The notes under the pieces were generated by a model that was not told the DNA's origin, made no database searches, and saw only the letters and a program-made list of their open reading frames with translations. Positions 1 through 9,240 of a stretch of 64,000 nucleotides of DNA are shown here, piece after piece. The stretch is from Henriciella marina DSM 19595 (lineage in GTDB: Bacteria; Pseudomonadota; Alphaproteobacteria; Caulobacterales; Hyphomonadaceae): positions 186,001-250,000 of the forward strand of contig NZ_AQXT01000002.1 of the NCBI RefSeq assembly GCF_000376805.1. The letters are read 5' to 3'. The first letter of the stretch is position 1. Every line of letters begins with the position of its first letter. The position numbers and the translations under genes were made by a program.

Positions 1-938
1 CCAACGGCCTCTGTCGCATCGAGAAACGCGCCGCGGCCCGCCTTGATTTCGCTATCGATGGCGCGAGCAACTTCGTCGCGGGGCGCAAGCTCTGCCTTCT
101 CATGATAGCGGGCCATGAAAAGCTCGCCCTTGCCATCGCGCAGGACCGCGCCCTCACCGCGCAGCGCCTCGGTGGCGAGCGGGGCCGGATCAAGCCCGAC
201 ATCCATGGCGGTCGGGTGAAACTGGACAAATTCGGTATCGGCGACCAGTGCGCCTGCCGACCATGCCATGGCGAGGGCATCGCCGCGCGATTGCGGCGGA
301 TTGGTCGTGACGCGGAAAAGTCCGCCAGAGCCGCCCGTGCAGAAGATCGTCTCGCGGGCCGTCATTGGATGAAGCCGGCCCTTGCGGTCGCGGGCGATGA
401 CACCGGCGACGCGGCCATGATCATCCTGCAGCAGGCCGACGGCGCGATAGGGCTCAACGAGGTCGATGTGCTCGCCCGCCTGCACGGCGGTCGTCAGCGC
501 GCCCATGATTGCCTTGCCTGCAAGGTCGCCAGCAACGCGCGCAACGCGCGGCACCGAATGCGCAGCCTCCAGGGACAGCGACAATGCCCCTTCAGGGGTG
601 CGGTCGAACGGCACGCCGAGCTCGATGAGGTCCAGAACGCGGGCGGGCCCTTCTTCTGCGATTAGTTTGGCGATGACGGGGTCGACGAGCCCTGCGCCAG
701 CCGCGACGGTATCCTTAGCGTGCGCATCGGCCGTATCGAGCGGGTCAAGTGCGGCCGCAAGCCCGCCTTGCGCCCAGGCAGAGGAGGCAGCCTCGCCCAG
801 CGGGGCAGGGGCGATCACTGTGCACTTGCGCGGGGCAAGACGGAGCGCCAGGAACAGCCCGGCAAGGCCTGCGCCCACAATCAGGATATCACGCTCTCCA
901 GCGGGAGCTTCGGCCTTCACTCTGCGGGTATTGGCCAT
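1..938 (-). CDS. nadB: L-aspartate oxidase NadB (partial, C-terminus beyond the left edge)
   Basis: First enzyme of de novo NAD synthesis: a cytoplasmic FAD enzyme that oxidises L-aspartate to iminoaspartate for quinolinate synthase. 312 codons are present. The start ATG is at 938-936. A Rossmann FAD motif GAGLAG lies at residues 22-27, followed by the family-typical AWAQGGLAAAL stretch near residue 60. At the edge the frame is still open and reads RGAFLDATEAV, which fits the family's catalytic-domain region. It is the last gene of a run that begins with nadA, with two secreted-protein genes between. The gap to the gene before it is only 20 bases, so cotranscription is likely. Confidence 0.9.
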   Translation of the reverse strand, partial: MANTRRVKAEAPAGERDILIVGAGLAGLFLALRLAPRKCTVIAPAPLGEAASSAWAQGGLAAALDPLDTADAHAKDTVAAGAGLVDPVIAKLIAEEGPARVLDLIELGVPFDRTPEGALSLSLEAAHSVPRVARVAGDLAGKAIMGALTTAVQAGEHIDLVEPYRAVGLLQDDHGRVAGVIARDRKGRLHPMTARETIFCTGGSGGLFRVTTNPPQSRGDALAMAWSAGALVADTEFVQFHPTAMDVGLDPAPLATEALRGEGAVLRDGKGELFMARYHEKAELAPRDEVARAIDSEIKAGRGAFLDATEAV

Positions 939-958
939 GTCTCAGCGTCCCCGGCCGG

Positions 959-1423
959 TCAAGAAATGGCACCGTCCGCGCGTTGCCAGACCGCCGGATA
1001 GAAATCTGCGCCAACCAGCACGCCGCTCATGCGCGAAGCGGACTGAATCCGAAGCTGAAAACTGTCTGGCGTATAGAAAGCGGACGGTTCGCCCTGAAGG
1101 AATGTCTGGATCTCTGACCTGATCGTCATAGCGTCTCCATTAACCGTGGCCGTGCATGTCTGTTGGACGACATAGGTGACGTCGATCGAGGGGCAATCCT
1201 GTCGCGCGGTCAATTCGCACCCAAACACGTTTTTGGTGTCTGTGGGGGTCAGCCGGGCCTGGCCATCAAATGTGCAGGCCTGGTGGAGGTCCGCTTCGAA
1301 AACCCAGTTGCCAGCCAGTGTTGCCGGGGTGTCGCCATCTTGCCCAAGCGCAGCTGGCCCAAGCGCAGCGGGCGCGAGGCACAAGGCCGACGCCACCAAT
1401 ATTCGGGATCTTCGGCAGCTCAT
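959..1423 (-). CDS. Small secreted hypothetical protein (paralogue B) inside the nad operon
   Basis: Protein of 154 residues with a signal-peptide-like N-terminus (Arg-rich start, hydrophobic Ala/Leu stretch, likely cleavage near residue 27), so exported. It shares a plan with the gene upstream (1420-1881): LxGNWxF near the mature N-terminus, a middle FGCELTA/YNCELTA motif, a second Cys-containing strand, then IRSxI and a C-terminal Phe/Leu-rich strand with xRMxGxLV. Four or more Cys suggest disulfides. The start ATG overlaps the stop of its neighbour (ATGA at 1420-1423), so translation is coupled. I do not recognise the family. The size and all-beta look suggest a small lipocalin/AprI-like barrel, but that is only a guess. 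Confidence 0.75.
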   Translation of the reverse strand: MSCRRSRILVASALCLAPAALGPAALGQDGDTPATLAGNWVFEADLHQACTFDGQARLTPTDTKNVFGCELTARQDCPSIDVTYVVQQTCTATVNGDAMTIRSEIQTFLQGEPSAFYTPDSFQLRIQSASRMSGVLVGADFYPAVWQRADGAIS

Positions 1424-1881
1424 GAAATGCCTTCTTCGGCGCGGATGAACTCAACCGGCGCTGTCGCCGCAGAGACCAGAGAGCCATACATGCGGCGCGC
1501 GTCCTGAACCGTCAGGGCAAAATTGTCGGGCACATAGACGAGGCCCTCGGCCTTGGACTCGACGACTTGTTCGATATCCGATCGGATGGACACCTGATTG
1601 TTGAAGCGCCGCGCCTTGCAGCTCTGTACCACGACCGAGCGCCCCCACATCGAGCAGACCTCAACCGCCGTCAGCTCGCAATTATAAAGCCCCTCTTCGG
1701 GGTGCGGCTTCAGGCGCGCGGTCCCGGACATGATGCATTGTCCATTGCGATAGGGTTTGGTCTGAAAACTCCAATTGCCAAGCACATCGCCGGGATCGCG
1801 ATCTTGCCGGGCCTGCGCAGTGGCTGGGACCATGCTGGCAAGCGCAAGGGTCAGGCAAGCAAGGCTCAGGCGTTTCAGCAT
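1420..1881 (-). CDS. Small secreted hypothetical protein (paralogue A) inside the nad operon
   Basis: Protein of 153 residues with a clear Sec signal peptide (MLKRLSLACLTLALASMVPATAQA, cleavage near residue 24). It is a tandem paralogue of the next gene: VLGNWSF against LAGNWVF, LYNCELTA against VFGCELTA, and a closing RRMYGSLV against SRMSGVLV. It lies 68 bases after nadA and overlaps the next gene by 4 bases. The function is unknown. AprI/Inh-type metalloprotease inhibitors also begin with a GxW strand motif and are small periplasmic barrels, so an inhibitor-like fold is possible but unproven. Confidence 0.75.
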   Translation of the reverse strand: MLKRLSLACLTLALASMVPATAQARQDRDPGDVLGNWSFQTKPYRNGQCIMSGTARLKPHPEEGLYNCELTAVEVCSMWGRSVVVQSCKARRFNNQVSIRSDIEQVVESKAEGLVYVPDNFALTVQDARRMYGSLVSAATAPVEFIRAEEGIS

Positions 1882-1949
1882 GCAAACTCTCTTCGTCTCT
1901 TGGCCCCGCTGACAATAGCAAAGACTGTCAGCGGGGGACTTTCAGGGCG

Positions 1950-3098
1950 TCACGATGCCGAAATAACTTCAATCTCCATCGGGGCGAGTCCCGTCTCGAA
2001 GGCGAGCGGCTTTTCGGTCTTCGGCAGGTTGAGCATCGCATCAATCGCCGCCTTGGCCCGGATGCGCACATCCTCCTCGATCTCGACCACATGCTTCATG
2101 TCATTGAGGCAGTCGAGAATGTTCTCCAGCGTGATCCGCTTCATGTGCGGGCAGAGATTGCACGGACGCACAAAGTTCACGCCGGGGTTCTCTGCGGCGA
2201 CATTGTCGCTCATCGAGCACTCGGTCAGAAGGACGACCTTGTTGGGGCTGTTATCCTTCACATAATTGGCGAGCGCCGAGGTCGAGCCTGCAAAGTCGGC
2301 GGCCTGAAGCACGTCTGGCGGGCATTCAGGGTGGGCAAGGATCATGACGCCGGGGTGGGCCTCGCGAAGCTGGCTCACATCGTCGGCGCTGAAAAGCTCA
2401 TGCACCTCGCAGGCGCCGGGCCATGTGATGATACGGATATCGGTCTGCGCGGCGACATTCATTGCAAGATACTGGTCGGGAACCAGAATAACGGTGTCGG
2501 TGTCCCATTCCCTGGCGATGGCTTCGACCACCTGCGCCGCGTTGGAGCTGGTGCAGGTAATGTGGCACTCGGCCTTCACGTCGGCAGTCGTGTTCACATA
2601 GGTGACGACCGGATAGTTGGGATAGCGTTCCTTGATCAGGCGCACATCCGGCCCGGTGATAGAGGCGGCCAGCGAACAGCCCGCTTCAAGGCTCGGGATC
2701 AGGACGGTCTTCTCAGGAGCGAGGATCTTGGAGGTTTCGGCCATGAAGTGGACGCCGGCCTGAACGATGATGTCGGCATCAACATCGGCGGCCTCGCGGG
2801 CGAGCTGCAGGCTGTCGCCGCGAAAATCGCCAACCAGACGGAAGATATCCGGCGTCATGTAATTGTGCGCGAGAATGACGGCGTTCTTTTCCGTTTTCAG
2901 CCGGTTGATCTCGGCAACGAGCGGCGCAATCGCTGGCCATTCCATTGGCGTGATAAAGTCCGAGACGAGCGGATATAGCTCATCGGTCTTCGCCTTGATC
3001 TCATCTGTATAGGCAAGCCCGCGCTCTTCAGCAGCGTTCTTTGCGCGAACAGGGGTCGGTGTCGGGCACCCGGGTCCGGAGTCGATTAGTCTGGCCAT
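1950..3098 (-). CDS. nadA: Quinolinate synthase NadA
   Basis: Cytoplasmic [4Fe-4S] enzyme that condenses iminoaspartate with dihydroxyacetone phosphate to quinolinate. It has 382 residues, normal for the longer NadA form. The three expected cluster cysteines are visible as C141 (SLEAGCSLA), C230 (WPGACEVHE) and C316 (CNLCPHMK). Substrate-site motifs [10 protein letters not shown] (76-85) and [11 protein letters not shown] (116-126) are intact. A strong GGAGGA Shine-Dalgarno sits before the ATG. It is the first gene of the nadA / secreted A / secreted B / nadB run, and a perfect 6+6 inverted repeat lies 20 bases upstream. Confidence 0.97.
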   Translation of the reverse strand: MARLIDSGPGCPTPTPVRAKNAAEERGLAYTDEIKAKTDELYPLVSDFITPMEWPAIAPLVAEINRLKTEKNAVILAHNYMTPDIFRLVGDFRGDSLQLAREAADVDADIIVQAGVHFMAETSKILAPEKTVLIPSLEAGCSLAASITGPDVRLIKERYPNYPVVTYVNTTADVKAECHITCTSSNAAQVVEAIAREWDTDTVILVPDQYLAMNVAAQTDIRIITWPGACEVHELFSADDVSQLREAHPGVMILAHPECPPDVLQAADFAGSTSALANYVKDNSPNKVVLLTECSMSDNVAAENPGVNFVRPCNLCPHMKRITLENILDCLNDMKHVVEIEEDVRIRAKAAIDAMLNLPKTEKPLAFETGLAPMEIEVISAS

Positions 3099-3117
3099 GT
3101 CGTGTCCTCCACGCTTT

Positions 3118-3132
3118 TGCTCAATATGAGCA
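3118..3132. promoter_or_regulatory. Candidate operator upstream of nadA
   Basis: TGCTCA-ATA-TGAGCA, perfect 6-base arms with a 3-base centre, sits 20 bases before the nadA start. Alphaproteobacterial nad operons are reported to be controlled by dedicated NAD-pathway repressors (NadQ or NrtR types). Linking this site to one of them is inference, and no such regulator gene is in the window. Confidence 0.5.
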
Positions 3133-3322
3133 TTAACTGGGTATTGATAGGTGAGATTTCAAGTCTCTCCGCGATGGAAGGGAAGAAATCACGCCAAAAC
3201 CCGCCCCTTATAGGCTGGGTGAGCAAAAGCGATCTAGTTTACCGGATCTTGTCTGGCAAGGGTCATGTCAATTTTGCGACAAAAGGGCGGATATGCGCCT
3301 GCGTCGATGACGGTCATTGGCG

Positions 3323-5191
3323 CTAGTTGTCGAGCAGCCGCGCATACCAGGCTTCGACATCCGCTTCGACCAGCCGCAGGGGCCGTGGGCCGCCATCCAG
3401 AATGACGGCGTTGAACCGGGAAGGCTCAAACCGGGACCCAAGGACCGCTTCGGCGCGGGTGCGGATATCGATGATGCGCCGGCGCCCGGTAAAATAGGAC
3501 GCGGCCTGCCCCGGCCACACCATGTAGCGCAGGACCTCCTTTTCCATCGCGGCCCGCGGAAGGCCCGTCGTGTCGACCAGATAGGAGACCGAATTTTCAT
3601 ATGACCAGCCGCGCGAATGAAGACCGGTGTCCACGACAAGTCGCGCCGCCCTGAAAAGAATGGATTGGAGATAGCCGATACGACCAAGCGGGTCGTCGCT
3701 ATAAAGTCCTGCGCTATCGGCAAGATCTTCGGCATAGGTCGCCCAGCCTTCGCCATAGGCCGTGTCCCAGATCATCTGACGAAGCAGGGGGTTGCGCGTC
3801 TGCAGCGCGGTCATCGTGCTCTCGACATGATGGCCTGGCACGCCCTCATGATAGACCAGTGTGGGCAGGGTGAAGGGGGGCCAGTCTTCACCATCGCTCA
3901 GATTTATCATGAAGAGCCCCGGGCTGCTGCCATTGGCGGTGGCGGCCGTGTATGAGGCCCCGCTGAAAGTTGCTTCCTCAAAGGCCGGCATCCGGGTCAC
4001 GACGAGACTCGCCGGCGACGCTCCATCAACGATCCGGGGGAGCGCATTATCGGCCTTCGACACAAGACTGCGAAGTTCACGCAGCACTTGCGGCCGGGTC
4101 TCGGCGGTCAGGTCCAGGGTCTGTTGCGGCGTGGACGCGAGATAGGAAAGCCGCTGTTCGACGCTGCCGCCTGTCAGGCCGAGCGCTTCGAATTGGGCGT
4201 CGATTTCCTCCCGGATCTGGCTGACGGCCTGAAGGCCTTCCTCGTGCAGGAAATCAGGATCGACGCCCGCACGCGTATAGAAAGCAAGGAGGTCCTCATA
4301 ATAGGCCTCGCCATCAGGCAGCGCAGAAAGCCCGGCGGTGACAGGGGCGCCAAGCTGAAGCTGCCGCACCTTATCTGCAAAATCGATATAGGCCGGGATG
4401 ACCTCATCAAGCATGAGGCGGGCGGCCGCCGCGCGGTACTGGTTGGCAGGGCGGCCGGTCGAGGCGTCGAGTCCGCCAACGACATTGCCGAAGGTCTGTA
4501 TCAGGGGGTGGGTCTGGACAGGCTGGCTCGCAAACTCGCGAAGATGGCGCTCCAGCTCCTCCAGAACGATACGCGGGGGCAGGATGCCGCTATCGGCATC
4601 AGAAATGAGACGGCGCTTTTCGTCGGCAATGGCGTCGGGCAGGGCCGCAAGCCGGGCAAGATAGTCTGCCGCATCCTGGTGCGAACGTAGTGGCTGTCCG
4701 GATATCAACAGGTCTGGCACCTCGATCCAGGCCCCGCTCAGCTGATCGACGGCGTAGGGCCGCGCAACCCCGAGGCCATAGCGGCCAAATCCGTAAGCTT
4801 CGAGCTCGGTGAGCGCTTCATAATGCTCCCGGATAATCTCCACGTGGCGCGCAAGCTGGCTGTCGCCTGGAATCTTCGGCGTCGAGGCCAGCCTGTTGAG
4901 AAGCTCTATGCGTAACAGCCGGGTGCGCTCGAACCGGGCCTGCGAGCGATCATCGAGGACATCACTGAAGGACTGGCGAAGCGCATCCTCATCAAGGCCA
5001 AGCCGGGTCGCCGTCTCTGGCGACAGGGCGAGTTCCGCCTTTGCCGTGTCGTCGAAAACGCTGTTGATATCGCGCACGATACGCCGGGCGATACCGTCTT
5101 CATTGACCGCAGGCGCGCAAGCCGACAGCAGCCCCATCATCACGAGGCCCAGAACTGGGCGCATTCTTGCAAGCGATCTGACAGGTTTCAT
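3323..5191 (-). CDS. DUF885 family lipoprotein, predicted zinc metallopeptidase
   Basis: Protein of 622 residues from the ATG at 5191. Longer upstream starts would overlap the divergent SapC gene and would bury the lipoprotein signal (GLLSAC lipobox about 20 residues in). The DUF885 signature HEGVPGHH is at 448-455, followed by GEGWATYAE about 25 residues later. Together these resemble the HExxH...E zinc site of gluzincin peptidases. Likely a membrane-anchored periplasmic peptidase, with unknown substrate. It is transcribed alone, divergently from SapC. The intergenic region holds a small inverted repeat, GCAGCT-gaat-AGCTGC, at 5233-5248. Confidence 0.88.
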   Translation of the reverse strand: MKPVRSLARMRPVLGLVMMGLLSACAPAVNEDGIARRIVRDINSVFDDTAKAELALSPETATRLGLDEDALRQSFSDVLDDRSQARFERTRLLRIELLNRLASTPKIPGDSQLARHVEIIREHYEALTELEAYGFGRYGLGVARPYAVDQLSGAWIEVPDLLISGQPLRSHQDAADYLARLAALPDAIADEKRRLISDADSGILPPRIVLEELERHLREFASQPVQTHPLIQTFGNVVGGLDASTGRPANQYRAAAARLMLDEVIPAYIDFADKVRQLQLGAPVTAGLSALPDGEAYYEDLLAFYTRAGVDPDFLHEEGLQAVSQIREEIDAQFEALGLTGGSVEQRLSYLASTPQQTLDLTAETRPQVLRELRSLVSKADNALPRIVDGASPASLVVTRMPAFEEATFSGASYTAATANGSSPGLFMINLSDGEDWPPFTLPTLVYHEGVPGHHVESTMTALQTRNPLLRQMIWDTAYGEGWATYAEDLADSAGLYSDDPLGRIGYLQSILFRAARLVVDTGLHSRGWSYENSVSYLVDTTGLPRAAMEKEVLRYMVWPGQAASYFTGRRRIIDIRTRAEAVLGSRFEPSRFNAVILDGGPRPLRLVEADVEAWYARLLDN

Positions 5192-5311
5192 AAGGTGCGA
5201 ATATCCGCATGGGTGAGACGGGCGTAAGGCGGGCAGCTGAATAGCTGCTCGGCGGTTGTGAGCGTCTGGCTTATCCGGTACACCGCGCCGGTCAATCAAT
5301 GGAGTGTTCCC

Positions 5312-6136
5312 GTGGCAAATTCCCAGTCGGCACAGCCCTCTCAGCTTAGCGGGCAAGTGCTTTTCTATTCGAACCCGCAGCCCCTGAACGTCGACAAGCA
5401 TGGCGGCCTTGGTCTCAAGCAGATCGAAAAGCCATTTTCGTTCCTTGGCAAGGCTCATGCTGTGCCGCTGACTGTGAACGAATTCGGTCTGGCTGCGACG
5501 TCTTATCCGGTCATCTTTGTCGGCGCCGACAAGATGCCGATCGGCGCGATGGGCGTGCGCGAGAACGAAAACCTTTACGTCAAGGACGGCCAGATCGATT
5601 CCGATTTCTACGTTCCTGCTTTTGCCCGCCGCTATCCGTTCGTGTTTGCCAATGACACGACGCAGGAGCGCCTTGTTCTTTGCGTCGACCGCGATGCGCC
5701 GATGGTAACGAACAAGCCTGAAATTCCGTTCTTCACCGATGGTCAGCCGTCGGAGTTCACGACCAATGCGATGAACTTCTGCCGGGATTTCGAAGGCCAG
5801 CGCCGCCGCACCGAAGAGTTCGTCAAGGAAATGGACAAGCTCGGCCTCTTCTCAGAGCGCACAGCGAGCTTCCAGCCGCGCGACAATCAGGGCAACAGCA
5901 CAGGCGAATCACAAGTTGTCGCCAAATACTGGTCGATCGACGAAGAGAAACTGAACGCCCTGCCAGATGCAAAGCTCGTTGAGCTTCAGCGCAACGGCAT
6001 GCTCGGCGCGTGTTTCGCCCAGATCATGTCTCTTCTGAACTGGTCGCGTGTCATCAACCGTGCCCTGCGCGCCCAGTCGAATGAGGCCGTGCAGGAGCCA
6101 CAGGGCGGTTCAACCGGCCCAAGCCTGCAGATCTGA
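5312..6136 (+). CDS. SapC family protein
   Basis: Protein of 274 residues from the GTG at 5312, with GGAG seven bases upstream. A further in-frame GTG at 5258 exists but lacks a ribosome site and would put 18 unlikely residues in front. It has the SapC-family layout: ALTVNEF-like strand (residues 54-62), FVGADK..PIGAMGVRENENLYV, FYVPAFARRYPFVF, a central acidic IDEEKLNALPD and a C-terminal helix. The family is named for a Campylobacter S-layer-locus gene. It is common in marine alphaproteobacteria near TonB receptors, and its biochemical role is not established. A terminator hairpin follows at 6171. Confidence 0.85.
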   Translation: MANSQSAQPSQLSGQVLFYSNPQPLNVDKHGGLGLKQIEKPFSFLGKAHAVPLTVNEFGLAATSYPVIFVGADKMPIGAMGVRENENLYVKDGQIDSDFYVPAFARRYPFVFANDTTQERLVLCVDRDAPMVTNKPEIPFFTDGQPSEFTTNAMNFCRDFEGQRRRTEEFVKEMDKLGLFSERTASFQPRDNQGNSTGESQVVAKYWSIDEEKLNALPDAKLVELQRNGMLGACFAQIMSLLNWSRVINRALRAQSNEAVQEPQGGSTGPSLQI

Positions 6137-6170
6137 TCTCTGATCACCTGTCTTCAATCTATTCGAAATC

Positions 6171-6203
6171 CGGTCGGGCCTTTTGAGAAGGTCCGGCCGT
6201 TTT
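6171..6203 (+). terminator. Rho-independent terminator after SapC gene
   Basis: Arms 6171-6180 and 6190-6199 pair over 10 bases with two G-U wobbles, a 9-base loop, then TTTT. Confidence 0.75.
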
Positions 6204-6312
6204 GATATGGGGCAGGCGAGGTATCACGATTGCGCGAGATGACGCGGTGACCCATCCACTTTGCCTGCCCGGTGTCCTAACTAGGCGGGGCAAACAGATA
6301 GAGTTCGAACAC

Positions 6313-8454
6313 ATGACAAGAATCCTACCAGCCATTCTTGCTCTCTGCCTGGCGGCGGTGTCGCTTCCGGCGGCATCTGCCCAGCCAGTGGATGGCGGTC
6401 ATGCGCGTGTCGAGCTTATCTCTGAACGTGACGTCGCGATCCCCGGTGAGACCGTCTGGTTCGGTCTCGGCTTCGAGATGGATGAGGACTGGCACATCTA
6501 CTGGAAGAATGCGGGTGATGCCGGCATTCCGCCGCGCGCCTATTGGGACGAACAGACCACGATCTCTGAGGACGAGATTGGCGAAATTGACTGGCCGCTT
6601 CCCGAGCTGATCCCCGTCGTCGATGGCGAGATCATGGATTATGGCTATAGCGGCACGGTCGTGCTGCCGTTTCCGGTTCAGATGCCGCAGGCGTCTGACG
6701 ACCCCGTGCGCCTTGGCGGCACGATCGACTACCTCATTTGCAAGGACATCTGCATTCCGGAATCGGTCGAGGTCTCTGCCAGCATCGAGATCGGCAACGA
6801 GCAAGTGCCTGACCGTGCAAATGCCGCAAGGATTGCAGATGCGCTGGCCGATGTGCCTGCGCTCTTTGAAGGCGAGACCAGCCTCACAGCTGACGGCGAC
6901 GCGTGGGTCCTTTCTGCGGCGGGCGGCGAGCTTGCCGGTGTCTCGGGCGACACGCGTTTTTTCCCCGACAGCCATGCGATCGTTCATGCGGCTGCCCAGC
7001 CAGCCACCTTCGGGTCTAACGGGCTGACACTTCGACTGACGCCGATTCGAGACGGTCCGCCAGAAACACTGACCGGTGTTATCCGCGTTGCGACCGGAGG
7101 CGATGAGCCAGTTGCCGTGCGCGTTTCAGCAGAGCCCGGCGAAATCCTGGCGGCAACTAGCGGACAGGGCACGTCCGGCGGCGAAGCGGGCTCAGGCGCG
7201 GGCGACAGCGCTGGTGCAGGTACGGCTGGATCTGGCCTTGGCATCAATCTCTTTCTGCTTATCGGCTCAGCGCTGCTTGGCGGGCTTATCCTGAACCTCA
7301 TGCCATGCGTCCTGCCGGTCCTGTCGATCAAGGCAATCGGCATGGTCCAGGCGGCCGCCAGCGGCGAGCGCGGTGAGCTACGAAAACACGGCCTCTGGTA
7401 CACGTTCGGTGTCATGCTGAGCTTTGCGGCGACAGGCCTTGCCTTCATCATGCTGCGCGCGGCGGGCCAGTTCGTCAGCCTTGGTTTCCAGCTTCAATAC
7501 CCGGCCGTCGTTGCCGCGCTCGCGCTCGTCATGGTGCTGATCGGACTCTGGCTGCTCGGCCTCTTCAATCTCGGCACGTCGATGCAGAATGTCGGCTCGG
7601 GGCTGGCGGCGCGCCAGGGCAGTGCAGGGGCCTTCTTTACTGGTGTGCTTGCTGCCGTCGTCGGCGCGCCCTGTGTCGGGCCGTTTGTGGTCGGCGCCCT
7701 TGGCGCGGTCCTCAATGAGCCATGGCCCATCGTCATGCTGGTCTTCCTGATGCTTGGCTTTGGTCTGGCATTGCCTTTCCTGGTGTTGAGCTTCGTGCCC
7801 GGTCTGCACCGATCATTGCCCAAGCCCGGCCTCTGGATGGAGCGGCTTAAGCAGGCCTTTGCCTTCCCGATGTTCCTGACGGCCGCATGGCTGATCACCG
7901 TTCTCGGCGATCATCCAGCGGCGGGTGCGACAGCGTTTGGCGCGGTCATTCTGGCTTTCGGCGTCTGGCTGGTCAGCGTTGCGGGTGGCCGCCTTCGGAC
8001 TGGCATACTGGCTGTCGGCGCTATTCTGGCCGTTATCGGCATCATCTGGCCGGTTGCGACAGGCTTTGAGGACGGCCCCGAGGCAAGTGCTTCGGACTCC
8101 TCCTTTGCGGGCCTCGAAACCGAGCCATGGTCGCCAGAGCGGGTCGATGAGCTTGTCTCGGAAGGCCGCGGCGTCTTCGTCGACTTCACCGCATCATGGT
8201 GTGCGACCTGTCAGGTCAACAAGCGCACGACGCTTACCAAGCCGGACGTGCTTGAGGCCATGGCGGACGCAAATGTGAGCTTTCTCATCGCGGATTTCAC
8301 CCGTCCCGATGATGACATTTCAGACGAGCTGAAGCGGCGTGGAAGTCCCGGCGTTCCGATGTATCTTCTTTATGCACCGGGTGAGGCGGAGCCGGAAGTT
8401 CTGCCGACACTGCTCAATCCGGCCATGATGAAACGCAAGCTTGCTGAGTTTTGA
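6313..8454 (+). CDS. DsbD/ScsB-like protein-disulfide reductase (thiol electron transporter)
   Basis: Protein of 713 residues from the ATG at 6313, chosen because a Sec signal peptide begins there. Inner-membrane protein that passes electrons from cytoplasmic thioredoxin to the periplasm. N-terminal periplasmic beta domain (about 25-290) with CKDIC (C143, C147). Membrane domain of about eight helices with the redox cysteines C332 (LMPCVLPV) and C454 (APCVGPF). C-terminal thioredoxin domain with WCATC (C630, C633). All three redox pairs are present, as expected for a working relay. It is followed 32 bases later by a periplasmic redoxin, a plausible client. The CKDIC N-domain is closer to ScsB types than to E. 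coli DsbD. Confidence 0.9.
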   Translation: MTRILPAILALCLAAVSLPAASAQPVDGGHARVELISERDVAIPGETVWFGLGFEMDEDWHIYWKNAGDAGIPPRAYWDEQTTISEDEIGEIDWPLPELIPVVDGEIMDYGYSGTVVLPFPVQMPQASDDPVRLGGTIDYLICKDICIPESVEVSASIEIGNEQVPDRANAARIADALADVPALFEGETSLTADGDAWVLSAAGGELAGVSGDTRFFPDSHAIVHAAAQPATFGSNGLTLRLTPIRDGPPETLTGVIRVATGGDEPVAVRVSAEPGEILAATSGQGTSGGEAGSGAGDSAGAGTAGSGLGINLFLLIGSALLGGLILNLMPCVLPVLSIKAIGMVQAAASGERGELRKHGLWYTFGVMLSFAATGLAFIMLRAAGQFVSLGFQLQYPAVVAALALVMVLIGLWLLGLFNLGTSMQNVGSGLAARQGSAGAFFTGVLAAVVGAPCVGPFVVGALGAVLNEPWPIVMLVFLMLGFGLALPFLVLSFVPGLHRSLPKPGLWMERLKQAFAFPMFLTAAWLITVLGDHPAAGATAFGAVILAFGVWLVSVAGGRLRTGILAVGAILAVIGIIWPVATGFEDGPEASASDSSFAGLETEPWSPERVDELVSEGRGVFVDFTASWCATCQVNKRTTLTKPDVLEAMADANVSFLIADFTRPDDDISDELKRRGSPGVPMYLLYAPGEAEPEVLPTLLNPAMMKRKLAEF

Positions 8455-8486
8455 TTTTTCTTAGCCCCACCTGAAAGGACTTTGAG

Positions 8487-9137
8487 ATGAAAGCACTGAC
8501 CCGCAGGAATTTTGGCCTCGCCTCCGGCATGGCCGCAGCCGTCGCGCTTAGCGCAGGCGCCATGATCGCCTTCTCCGCGTCCGCAGCGCCTGCCGCCGAA
8601 CCCGGTTCGATGGCGCCAGACTTTACCGGCACAACCACAACAGGCGAAGAGATTTCGTTGTCTGACTTTGAAGGCCAGACCGTCATCCTCGAATGGACCA
8701 ATGATGGCTGTCCCTTCGTGCAGAAACATTATGCCGCCCCGCCGAAGAACATGCAGGGGCTGCAGTCGCGCGCGGATGAGGACGACATAGTCTGGCTCCA
8801 GATCATCTCGTCTGCGCCCGGAAAGCAGGGCCATGTCGATGCCGAGGGTGCCGAAGCGATCAATGCCGGCCGCGATGCCATGCCGACCCATGTCATCCTC
8901 GATCCCTCTGGCGACATCGGCCGCCTCTATGAGGCCAAGACCACCCCGCACATGTTCGTCATCGAGCCTGGCAGCGAGATCGCCTATGCGGGCGCCATCG
9001 ACTCAATTCCAACATCTCGGGTCGAAGACATCGAAGCGGCCGAGAACTATGTGACAGCAGCTCTGGATTCGATGGCCGCCGGAGAGCCTGTCCAGACGAC
9101 CTGGGCGAAACCTTACGGCTGCTCGGTCAAGTACTAG
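8487..9137 (+). CDS. Periplasmic AhpC/TSA-type redoxin
   Basis: Protein of 216 residues with an N-terminal twin-arginine-like signal (LTRRNFGLASG, residues 4-14, then a hydrophobic Ala-rich stretch). Thioredoxin-fold body: APDFTGTTTTGEEISLSDF (43-61), and the active-site loop WTNDGCPFVQKHY with a single Cys75 where thioredoxins have CxxC. A family-typical KTTPHMFVI (cis-Pro) and a C-terminal Cys213 follow. Probably a periplasmic peroxidase or thiol reductase fed by the upstream DsbD-like protein. GAAAGGA precedes the ATG. A strong terminator closes the unit. Confidence 0.85.
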   Translation: MKALTRRNFGLASGMAAAVALSAGAMIAFSASAAPAAEPGSMAPDFTGTTTTGEEISLSDFEGQTVILEWTNDGCPFVQKHYAAPPKNMQGLQSRADEDDIVWLQIISSAPGKQGHVDAEGAEAINAGRDAMPTHVILDPSGDIGRLYEAKTTPHMFVIEPGSEIAYAGAIDSIPTSRVEDIEAAENYVTAALDSMAAGEPVQTTWAKPYGCSVKY

Positions 9138-9164
9138 TCGCGGCTAGCGACCCCTCGAAAACGA

Positions 9165-9200
9165 AGAGACCCTGCGGAAAGTTCGCAGGGTCTCTTTTTA
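9165..9200 (+). terminator. Rho-independent terminator after the redoxin gene
   Basis: Perfect 12-base stem (9165-9176 with 9184-9195), 7-base loop, then a T-rich tract. Confidence 0.9.
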
Positions 9201-9240
9201 TTTGATTGCTGTGATTTGTCGGACGAGGCCGGAGCCAGCC

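Noticed and set aside
2091-2978. 295-codon plus-strand frame opposite nadA
   Set aside because: Antisense shadow of a well-conserved enzyme.
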